From Rutpela maculata (lineage: Eukaryota > Arthropoda > Insecta > Coleoptera > Cerambycidae), in the NCBI GenBank assembly GCA_936432065.2, contig OW386293.2:31632234-31696233 (forward strand): a stretch of 64,000 nt of DNA, in the 5' to 3' direction. Below, one piece after another: positions 23,292 to 31,406 of this stretch. Numbering within the stretch: the stretch's first letter is position 1; each line of letters opens with the position of its first letter. The notes beneath the pieces were generated by a model. The model searched no databases, was not told where the DNA came from, and worked only from the letters and a program-made list of their open reading frames with translations. The position numbers and the translations under genes are program-made.

Positions 23292-23542
23292 AAGGGGTGA
23301 ATGGATAAAGGTGTTAATTGACATTTTCTCAAAAATTCAGTTATCCTATTTGATGGAGCTGTTAAGTGATGATACAACTTATCACCACGTTTCACTTCAT
23401 CTCTATAACTATATTCTTAAATACCAAATTGATAAAGGCGCTAAGGAACAGCATAACTCAATGCTTCTAGTCGGTAAGGGTGTTAATAAGTAACATTAAC
23501 ACTTTTATCTAATTTGTTAATTAACACCTTTATCCATCCACC
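23292..23542. mobile_element. MITE with AATT target duplication
   Basis: GAAGGGGTGAATGGATAAAG at the left is mirrored by CTTTATCCATCCACCTCTTC at the right. AATT stands on both sides (23288-23291 and 23543-23546). The empty site is visible in copy 1 of the surrounding repeat (AACAATTTATATAC), which confirms the insertion directly. The interior has no family resemblance. Confidence 0.85.
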
Positions 23543-23589
23543 TCTTCAATTTATATACAAGTGTATTAAAAGAAAACAAATGTGTTTAG

Positions 23590-23767
23590 CAACTAGTTCT
23601 TTGTTCTTGCTTCCAGTCATTTTACGGCCAGGATACTTAAGCCAGCGCCTTAATTGAGCGCAAGTGTGTTCTTCCACAATGTTGTGTACTAATTTTGCAC
23701 CGTCAAACACACTTTCGTCTAAATTAATGTGAAAAAATGATATCGGTCCAGCTATTTTGACAATCAA
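23590..23767 (-). pseudogene. SAP-like exon, copy 3 (inverted)
   Basis: On the minus strand it reads MIVKIAGPISFFHINLDESV then FDGAKLVHNIVEEHTCAQLR and RWLKYPGRKMTGSKNKELVA without a stop: the best preserved of the three. The start is at 23767, although the paralogues start at the later Met-Ala-Gly position, here changed to Ile-Ala-Gly. The frame then runs into mirrored intron text. Confidence 0.55.
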
Positions 23768-24059
23768 GGAATCAAGTGTCCGAACATTTCATAGTTTCCG
23801 CAAACAAACATAGCGGCAGCACATGCGCGCTTCTATGATGAAAAGGCCTATTTTTCTTCATTTTTATGTTTTGTAATTAAATAAAAATCTTACGAAATGT
23901 TATTCCCTATCACTATTTATTTATAATATACATTAATATATTTCGTAATATGTCAGATATATCAGATAGACACCTTATATTATGACACTGACGTTTATGA
24001 AAGTAAGAAATGATTAAAGTGGTTACGTTTTTACTCGAAATCCAAGAGTCAAGAAACTA

Positions 24060-24440
24060 AAAGTCCTGGAACATAAATTTATGCACCTCGTCTCAAATTC
24101 AACACGATACACCTCCCTTAGAGACTTATATGTACATTGTCATGACATAACTCCACAAGCTGACCATGTTCAGCATATATGTCAAAAATTTTACTCATTC
24201 TAATAACTGGGTGAGAGTTTGTTAACAAGCAACATCGCACAAATCGGAGAGGTAATGTCCCATTTCGAATAAAGCACCCTACCATACCAGAAGTTGCCAA
24301 TTTTCCGGATGCCTATCTTTTTTTAAGGGAAGGGGGAAATCCTTTAAGGACACCCAGCGCTACGATCTGTCGTGCTGAGTAATGCCGGACTCCTACCGGT
24401 TAAAACCGCTTCATACTCCCTAATGTTTTTCACTTATCAT
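24060..24440 (+). mobile_element. Non-LTR retrotransposon 3' fragment (relative of 7069-7935)
   Basis: 24090-24300 reads RYTSLRDLYVHCHDITPQAD, VQHICQKFYS, later LPYQKLPIFR, aligning by eye with the fragment at 7200-7427. In-frame stops occur. The tail to 24440 has a GC-richer hairpin (CGCTACGATCTGTCGTGCTG) as in a 3' UTR. Confidence 0.6.
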
Positions 24441-24453
24441 GTCTTCCAAAGAA

Positions 24454-24733
24454 ATAACACAGGCACACAAAATAAAAAAGTGGTCTTTTTCTGGTACTCC
24501 ATTGGGTAACCCATATGTATTTCGACGTGCTGAACACGAATCATGTGTCCGTTTAGCTCCATTGGCCACCGTTTTTTTGTAAATCGCGAAAATAACCTAA
24601 AAAAACTCATAATTTAGGTTACTTTCACGATTTACTAAAAATTGGTAGGTAACGGAGCATGTCGAAATACATGGGGGTTGCACAATGGAGTCCCAGAAAC
24701 AGCCTTTTTTTTTGTGTGTGTGTCTGTGTAACA
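24454..24733. repeat. Foldback element, family B copy 1
   Basis: ACACAGGCACACAAAATAAA at the left and TTTTTTGTGTGTGTGTCTGT at the right are inverse. The arms also pair over GGTACTCCATTGGGTAACCC and ATGTATTTCGACGTG. The centre is AACCTAAAAAAACTCATAAT. Related sequence makes up both halves of 53472-54092. Confidence 0.8.
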
Positions 24734-24959
24734 TACGAATGAATATTACCTGATCTTCGCCATTTTATAGAAAATGGCGTATGCAAATATATTATACAGA
24801 CACAAAAAAAGTGAAAAGTGATCTGACACTACTAGGAGAGAAGACAAAAAGGATAGAAATACAAGCAATGAAGTACTTAACATGCCTCATGTATGCTAAA
24901 AAAAATTCCTATAAGAAATTTCTTTTTTTATTGACTGCTTATACTTTACGTCTGGTAAG

Positions 24960-25229
24960 GTGAGGAATTTTATTAAAAAGTTTAGGACCGTAATAATAAC
25001 AAGCAAAAAAGAAACAAGAAATAATAACTTGCCAGAAAACACAAAAATAATGTATCCACTACAGAATGTAGGAACGAAGGCCCATCAACTACTGGTACAA
25101 AAAATTGACGGCGATGGAAACTGTCTATATGGAGCACTAAGCCATCAGTTAGAGGGAGAAAACATAACAACCCCGGCACATACCTACGTTATGAAAAATC
25201 AAGAAAAGGAAACTTCAATGAACATATAG
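24960..25229 (+). pseudogene. OTU-type cysteine protease motif in a LINE remnant
   Basis: The frame contains LVQKIDGDGNCLYGALSHQL. DGDGNCLYxALSxQL is the catalytic-Asp/Cys motif of OTU deubiquitinase-like proteases; the Cys nucleophile is present but the distal His is missing. The preceding residues are Lys/Asn-rich. Immediately downstream, in the next frame, stands an endonuclease sequence (GNFNEHIGK), so the domain belongs to a retrotransposon ORF rather than a host enzyme. Its usual C-terminal half seems deleted. OTU domains are known from some retroelement polyproteins; which LINE clade this is I cannot say. Confidence 0.6.
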
Positions 25230-25560
25230 GAAAAGACGATCAGACGGAGGTGGACAAAACCATCATAGGAAAAATTTTACTCCACACATGGCCTAACGAA
25301 AATGGAAACGCGCTGAAAAACCTAGCACACATGTTTGACTTAACAATAAGAAATACATGGGAGCAAAAGTCAAACCTGCAGTGACACCTGGAGTAATGGA
25401 AGCTCAATCTCACAAATAGACCATATTCTGGTAAGCAGAGAGATAAGGAAATGGATCAAGAATGTTAAAGCAAAAAGGACAGCAGAAATTGTACTGAAGA
25501 AAGCGCTAACACTGAACAGCAGCAAATTAAAAATAGAGAGACCACGTTATACGTGGAAAA
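25205..25560 (+). pseudogene. LINE AP-type endonuclease, C-terminal fragment
   Basis: From 25213 the text gives GNFNEHIGKDDQTEVDKTII, corresponding to the GDFNAxxG motif of apurinic-type endonucleases. It continues with NGNALKNLAHMFDLTIRNTW. After a shift near 25380 it reads TWSNGSSISQIDHILVSREI followed by RKWIKNVKAKR, the SQIDHILV motif typical of LINE endonucleases. The reverse transcriptase is absent, so the element has lost its centre. The junction with the OTU frame is a +1 shift. Confidence 0.7.
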
Positions 25561-25639
25561 CAACAATCGAGAGGATCATGAACACACTGGGAAAGAAAAG
25601 CGAGGGAAGAATGAATTCCACAAAAAAAAATAGCAGCGA

Positions 25640-26205
25640 CATATATTCTACCAGAATCAAAACGGAGGAATCAAAAGACTCAGAAAAGAAGGAAATTTGT
25701 AGAGGCAGAAATACAAAAAGAAGAGCATAAAAAGCAGAAACACACCTACACCTACACTGCCCATCCCCACTCCTGTACCATGCCTCATGTGGCTCTCGTT
25801 GCTGACAACAAGCACGACCCAAATCCAACCTAGCATCGGAAACCGAGGAATCAGAAGATTCAGAAAAAGAAGATTCGAAGAAGCAGAAACAGAAAAAGAT
25901 GAGCATAAACACTCCGTATCAAGACACAACACATATTTCACAAGAAGACGACAGATGCCCAGAACCAAAAGCACAACAGCTTAGACGCTCCCTCACGACA
26001 CAATGTGGTAACGCATCTCACAAATGCCTACACCTCCCATCCCATATTCCTTTATCACACGCCATGTGGCTTTCGCTGTTGGCAGCAAGCATGACCTTAG
26101 TCCAACCCAGCGTGGACGTAACAAGCTTAGATGTATAACCCTGGGAGTGGCAGCAATGCCTACCGCACGCTGGCAAATCAATCAATCAACAGTATTAAGA
26201 ATAGT
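25640..26205 (+). mobile_element. 3' region of the OTU-endonuclease LINE
   Basis: Two diverged copies of a ~280-bp segment stand in tandem: ACCATGCCTCATGTGGCTCT near 25777 and CACGCCATGTGGCTTTCGCT near 26057, each followed by GACAACAAGCAYGACC-like text. The end reads CCTACCGCACGCTGGC then AAATCAATCAATCAAC, a short tandem tail instead of poly(A), as found in R1/I/Ingi-like LINEs. The second copy also forms the first 183 bp of the window. Confidence 0.6.
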
Positions 26206-26224
26206 TGTATACGTTAAATAATTC

Positions 26225-26767
26225 AACACCAATTTTTTAAAAACCTATGCTAGAATGTTTGAACCTAGATACAAAATATTTATTTTTAATTATAGAATTC
26301 TGCATGATTTTGGTCTTAAATTATTTCGCCATTTTATTTATCAATTCCTTAAACACCAGATTTGTAAAGAGTGACTTTGATAACCTCAAAGTGAATGTAT
26401 TTAGATCAAAATAACCGACATTTTTTGAGTTCTAAACAGTTTTTCGTGACAACGAATTTTTTGGAAATCTAAAGAAAACATTATCAAACAAAGAAAACTG
26501 GTAGAAATCTTCAGTGATGATTATAGGAAAGCCATTAAAAAAGGTTTTAAGTAATTAGGTATTTTCACTGTACGCAAATTTGCTTTTTTGATGTTATTAA
26601 AATAAAGTACTTACTCCATACATTAAAGCACTTACCAATATTTAAACACCATTCTTTCATCTATCAATTTAAAATTTCAACAAATAAATCACAAAACTGA
26701 ACAAGCTAAAAACGTACTCTTCGCCAATTTACTGAGCTTTTTATATAATTGTTACACATTCTATAGG
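26225..26767. other. AT-rich spacer, nothing recognised
   Basis: No coding resemblance. TACTCTTCGCCAATTTACTG at 26716 repeats the terminal word of the neighbouring element and may be a solo end. Confidence 0.4.
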
Positions 26768-26768
26768 A

Positions 26769-27311
26769 TACTCTTCGCAGTTTTCTTGTAAATAATGTTA
26801 GTTTTTTGATATCCTAAATTTTGTGATCCCATCTTTGTTGTGAAAAAAATGAAAAAAAAAATCCAACCTGTATGGGATTCGAACACACGATCTTTAGATT
26901 GCAAGGCAAAAGTTTATGGAGATAACATTTCGCAAGATTTCTATTTAAATACAAGCGACAAAAATTAAGCGAATTTTTTTTTAAATTAAATAATTAATAA
27001 CTTTTTTATTTACTTATCGATTTTCTTCAAAAACAATAGGGTTCTTCCTCTTGCTAACGCTAACTTACTTTCCAAATTTCAATATAATCGGACTTTTCTT
27101 TCTTAAGTTATCGTGCTTACAAGAAACGTGACGGACGGACGGACGGACAGATGGGCAGACGGACGGGCAGACGGACGGACATTTTGCAAGTTGTTCAGAA
27201 TTCGTTCACTAACACAATGATATGAAAATTTTTTTCTCTACGAGCAAAATTTACGATTTTAGAAATGTGCCGATCAAATACAATATACTCTTCGTTTTTG
27301 CGAAGAGTGTA
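26769..27311 (-). mobile_element. Repeat with ACTCTTCGC ends, tRNA-like segment and GACG run
   Basis: ACTCTTCGCAGTTTTC at the left is mirrored by GTTTTTGCGAAGAGTGT-type text at the right. Inside, on the minus strand, TTGCAATCTAAAG (anticodon-arm-like) is followed by GTGTTCGAATCCC, a good match to the T-arm/internal B box of a tRNA (26875-26912). A GACG/GGACAGAC run follows at 27129-27180. No D-arm or acceptor stem was found. It may be a tRNA-related SINE piece inside a MITE. Confidence 0.5.
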
Positions 27312-27314
27312 ATT

Positions 27315-27489
27315 GACCTGATTGAGTACGGCCTATTAAAAGAACTAGCAGATCAATATCTTCCCCTATGATGAGGGCAGTCCTTTTACGTTGAGATTCT
27401 GTAATGGCTGTTTCGACGATAAGAACATCAGCATCATCTCTGGCTTGTTTTGTCGTGATGTAAACAGTTTTTAATTTCTCAATAAACAT
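27315..27489 (-). pseudogene. Nuclease-like (Academ/XPG-type) ORF fragment
   Basis: On the minus strand it reads TTKQARDDADVLIVETAITE, RTALIIGEDIDLLVLLIG. This is the DDADxLIV...VxxGxDTDLLVLL pair of acidic motifs seen at 3118-3160 in the first element. The frame stops at the neighbouring repeat, so only about 60 residues remain. No TIRs could be assigned. Confidence 0.6.
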
Positions 27490-27541
27490 GTCAATAATTT
27501 TTTTTTATTACATCGGTTCGACAAAAACTTTTCTTGGCTGA

Positions 27542-27988
27542 TTGGCACAATCATTGTTTGATCAAAACAAACTTCGTATTTATTGGATTCCACAGTCAAA
27601 ATGTCATTTACAGCATAGAAAACGAGATATTTACAAAAAACCGATTTTTGCGACCTTTGACCTTGAATATTTTGACTCGCGTATACGAGATTCTATGAGA
27701 CTTGAGCCAACTTATAAAATGCCAAAACAAAGATTTATACAAGTTTACAGCTTATTATCTTTCATTCCGAGGTGAAATCCGTATATGACTGGGCTTTACC
27801 TAAACTTTAAATAAAATATTATTGTTGTTGTTGTATTGTGTGCACAAGATTTTCAGAGTGTGTTTCGGGTTTACTTTAGTGTTTCAAGTAAAGTATTTAT
27901 TTTGACAGTAATGTCTCGTAGTGAGTATTATTCAACGTTAAAAGCTGATGTCAAGTATCGTTACGACGAAAAAGTGATAATAATCGAC
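27542..27988. other. Spacer with a 77-codon frame of unknown meaning
   Basis: 27542-27775 is open on the plus strand (SKCHLQHRKRDIYKKPIFAT), but the text KRDIYKKP and CQSKCHLQHRK is also what typical repeat DNA with 'AGCATAGAAAACGAGATATT' encodes. No family was recognised and no splice signals are convincing. Confidence 0.25.
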
Positions 27989-27997
27989 GGTATCAAC

Positions 27998-28880
27998 ACA
28001 GAATAAGGAACTACCAGAAGCGACACTCTCAGCACCGCCTTTGATGTTTTTTTGTGACCTTCGCCATTTTATTGTTGGTAATTTTGGTGGGAAATTTAAA
28101 CAGAATGTTTATAAATAAACTTTACACAGGCTGAATACAATTACGTTATTCGATGAATAAGAATTCTATTTATAATGGGTATTAAAACTATTAGAGTAAA
28201 CTGGATAAAATTGTCTCTACGAACAATCGTATTCTTAATATAAAGTCACAAAATGTATTAAAATCAATACCATATCTCGCCTGAGAAAATTTGTAATTTC
28301 TTACTGGGAGGTCGTTTTGGGGAAATATTTTTTTTTCTGTTTAAACTACCAAATTGAGGAAAAATAGTAGGTAGTGCTGTTAGTGTAGCAATCTATTTTG
28401 ATGCATATTTGTCGTGCGCACAACTTAAAATTGTTATAAAGTTCGGCTGAACTTTTACTTGCCAAATCCCTACGATCGCATGCTTCCAACCACAATACGG
28501 ATCTTAAAAGAAGAAAGATTCACAATTACTTGGAAATATCTTATAATTTACATCATTAATAAAATACCTTTGGGAGGGAATCCTTGGGAAACCTAAATAA
28601 ACTAATGTCTTTTCCTGTCGTACTACTTGTACATTCCTTAACAGCGCAAACGGTTCCACCTCGTTTACTCATATCGCTATTAAAAACTACTATTAACCCA
28701 ATACAATAACACTAAAACTTTTTAAGAATTTATTTCGGTATTATGTCACTGTCATTTACGGCATTTTATTGTTTTAACCTAAAACAATAAATGAACTGAC
28801 GGATGTACCAACATCAAAATGGCGGCAATGGAATTTTGGCGGGAAGCCTAAGTGTCGTTTCTGGTAGTTCTCTTTTCCGT
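27998..28880. mobile_element. Mutator-like non-autonomous element with 9-bp target duplication
   Basis: GGTATCAAC stands immediately outside both ends (27989-27997 and 28881-28889). The ends are inverse: ACAGAATAAGGAACTACCAG and, from the right, ACGGAAAAGAGAACTACCAG, with a further match through CGACACT. A 9-bp duplication is typical of Mutator-like elements. The 883-bp interior has no coding. A second copy's right end is at 34361-34389. Confidence 0.7.
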
Positions 28881-28889
28881 GGTATCAAC

Positions 28890-29820
28890 CTTACGCTCTT
28901 AGTTCCGATGATTTTTTGATAAGTTGATTTTTTGATAAGTTTTTTAGCAAGTGTTGAAATAATGGACATGGTAAATTACCTAATTTTAATTCACAGCTTT
29001 TATACAGGACAGCAGTTAAAGGCTTATAAATCCTTACAGGCTTATAAATATTATGAGTCTGGATATGTATAACTGCTATCTGTTATTTTCGAACAGAAAT
29101 AACAGTCTCTTAATGCTATTTATAAAATAATAGGTTTTGTTAAATAACAACTCATCTCTAATTGTTTTCAGTTGCATTGCCTGTTTTTGGATGAGGTTTC
29201 CTGTGACCTCCAGACAGCGGCGTCAAAGTCACATGACCGAAAATGGTCTATGGCTTAGTGTTTTGGGCGGTCAAATTTTAATTAATATTTAAAAATACTT
29301 TTTTTTGGTATTATTCAACTGGTTGTGGAAATTCAAATGTTTTTAGTTATAATTAAGTATTACCTTCACAGTCAATGAGATTTTAAAATTTGTGAAAACA
29401 CCAAATTCAGATATAAGTAATCGATTTCCTAATCACTTACTTTTTCGTGCGCTCCACTATGAATACTACTTTTCTACTTCTTATTTGCCCCAATTGCTCC
29501 CACTAACTCAAATACCAGAGAAACGCACGTTGTAGGTATATACCTTTTTATGCATCGTAGAGATGAATCATCATGACTTTAAGAACCAGTTGCATATAGA
29601 TGCATCGTAACAAAGGCCAACAAAAAGATTGTGGTTTTTAACACTCGTGTTTACATTCAATATAACAGTAGATATAATCTCTGGGAAGCCCAAAGAGTGT
29701 TAGGTAGTAGACTCGTAATGTTGAAAAAAATGGATACTAGTGAGCACTTGTATTGCGCAAATTAGATAATGCTTGTGCTGATAAAATAATTATTGCGTTA
29801 ATAGCATCTTTCAATACCGA
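28890..29820. other. AT-rich spacer, nothing recognised
   Basis: Contains CTTATAAATCCTTACAGGCTTATAAAT, a short local duplication split across 29020-29050. No coding resemblance on either strand. Confidence 0.35.
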
Positions 29821-29882
29821 TTAGTTTACTTTTGCTTCGGTAGTGGAACAGTTTGATTTCGTTCGTTTGGAGTTGTTCGAAA

Positions 29883-30019
29883 ATGCAGCGTAACGGCAGT
29901 GCCCCCGAAAGTGAAGAGCACGACAATTTTTATCATTATAGTGACATTGACAGTCCACCAGAGGAGAGTGTGGAGAGATATAATTGCCAGAATCAAAGTT
30001 GTCTCGTACATAAAACTAG
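29883..30019 (+). CDS. Possible first coding exon of an unidentified gene
   Basis: ATG at 29883 in a fair context (GAAAATGC) opens 45 codons plus two bases, ending ACTAG before GTAAAGTACT, a good splice donor. Without splicing the frame would stop one codon later. The peptide starts MQRNGSAPESEEHDN, is acidic and Ser/Pro/Glu-rich, and ends in CQNQSCLVHKT. No family was recognised. It lies between two copies of the Mutator-like repeat, so it may be the first exon of an autonomous member or of a host gene. Evidence is composition and splice signal only. Confidence 0.3.
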
Positions 30020-30535
30020 GTAAAGTACTTAAAATTAAGAAGCATTTAAATTATTAATTTTGGTTAGGTGTTACTTTAATAGTGATAATATTTTTCTTGC
30101 ATTTCCGAGAGTAAATGTATTAATTTAATTACCTTTTTCGACGACGACAAGACAAGTGTCACAAAAGTCCCAGGGGTTAAATGAAAAATAACCTCAATTT
30201 TCACCATAGTGAAGTCAAAATAAACTTCGAAAGGAATTGTTTAGCTGCCGTGATTTTATTGTTTTAATTTGTTTTACATGTATCAGTGCAATGATAAATT
30301 TTGGATTAAATTCCATTGCTTCCTATAAAATTTAAAGGATTATTTTTGCAAAACTAAAATTTTCTGCTAATTCCATTATTATCTCCGGCCCTAGTAACAG
30401 CATTGCAAAAATAAAAATACCAAAATGTTCGAAATAAAATTACGAATCAAACTTGACCTACTTTCTGATAATTTTTTAAATTGTATAAAAACAAAAACAG
30501 TAGAAAATTACCCTTTTTATTTTATTCAAGAAATA
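30020..30535. other. Putative intron/AT-rich spacer
   Basis: No matching acceptor exon could be picked out. CGACGACGACAAG at 30140 is a short local repeat. Confidence 0.3.
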
Positions 30536-30619
30536 TCATATCACAAATTGTGTCACAGAATGTCATTAATTATTTTAACCTAAAACAATAAATGAACTGA
30601 CGGACTACAACAAAATGGC

Positions 30620-30843
30620 ATGTACCTGAAGTTTCGAATGTTCACTTGAACGAATTTCATGAAAAGGAAAAATTAATAAAAACTACAAATCGACTTAGGC
30701 GTACCATTTTTTTGGTAATATTTGCTGGTAACGATGCTATCGTTGCCAGCAAATATTACCAGAAAAATTGTATGCCTAAGTTGATTAATTGGAAATTTTC
30801 ATATGAAATTCGTTCAAGTGAACGTTCGAAACTTCAGATACAT
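30620..30843. mobile_element. hAT-type foldback MITE with 8-bp target duplication
   Basis: ATGTACCTGAAGTTTCGAA at 30620 is mirrored by TTCGAAACTTCAGATACAT ending 30843, and arms of ~105 bp pair to the centre (AACGATGCTATCGTT). AAAATGGC stands on both sides (30612-30619; 30844-30851). An 8-bp duplication suggests hAT-type mobilisation. The empty site is visible in the first Mutator-like copy (CAAAATGGCGGC). Confidence 0.85.
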
Positions 30844-31406
30844 AAAATGGCGAAAATGAAATTTGGCGGGAAGCCTAATAGACCAGGCAAATCTCAGTGT
30901 AAAATGGGTTTGGCGTGAACTATTTGGGGACAGTTATTTGTTTATTGCAATGGATAGCTCTATTAATGTAGGATAAGTACATAAAGCCGCAAAAAATCCC
31001 GACGTGAGCTAAAGCCGCCATTTAGAAAAAATGACCGCCAGAGACATTTTCTTTAAAATCATATATCTTAGTAACCGTTGCTCCGATTTTAGATTTCTTT
31101 TTTTTGTTCCATTCCTCACTTCACATTTTACAGAAAGTTTGATTACATATTTTACGATAAATTAAACGATAAACTTAGGAAATTTAAAAATAATTTAAAT
31201 ATTACGGAAATTTAAACTTTTGTAAACTCGAGACGTTTGTACTGAAATTTCTAGTCACTTTTTGAAAAAATAATTTAATAAAAGTTCTAGAGCACACAAT
31301 TAGGTTTCATTTGTTTTTTGGCCGATGATACTAACTCAAATATTAACGGAGTAATAGTTATTTATATATAAAATTGTAATCATTTTTAATAATGTACATT
31401 AAGGTA

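Larger units (their letters stand above)
22172..23851. mobile_element. Compound foldback element carrying SAP-like exons
   Basis: TAGGCCTTTTCATCATAGAA (22173) is mirrored at 23831-23850. A direct third copy starts at 23006 (TAGACCTTTTCATCATAAGC). Between copies 1 and 2 lies a separate palindrome (22530-22990). Each copy carries the same start of a coding sequence (MAGP...). The structure looks like stacked ends of a larger DNA transposon. No clean target duplication was seen. Confidence 0.7.

Noticed and set aside
25547..25974. Minus-strand Phe/Ser-rich frames of 105-121 codons
   Set aside because: They are antisense to the LINE 3' region and no motif was recognised.
26869..26912. tRNA gene on the minus strand
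   Set aside because: Only anticodon-arm- and T-arm-like text; no D-arm or acceptor stem could be folded.
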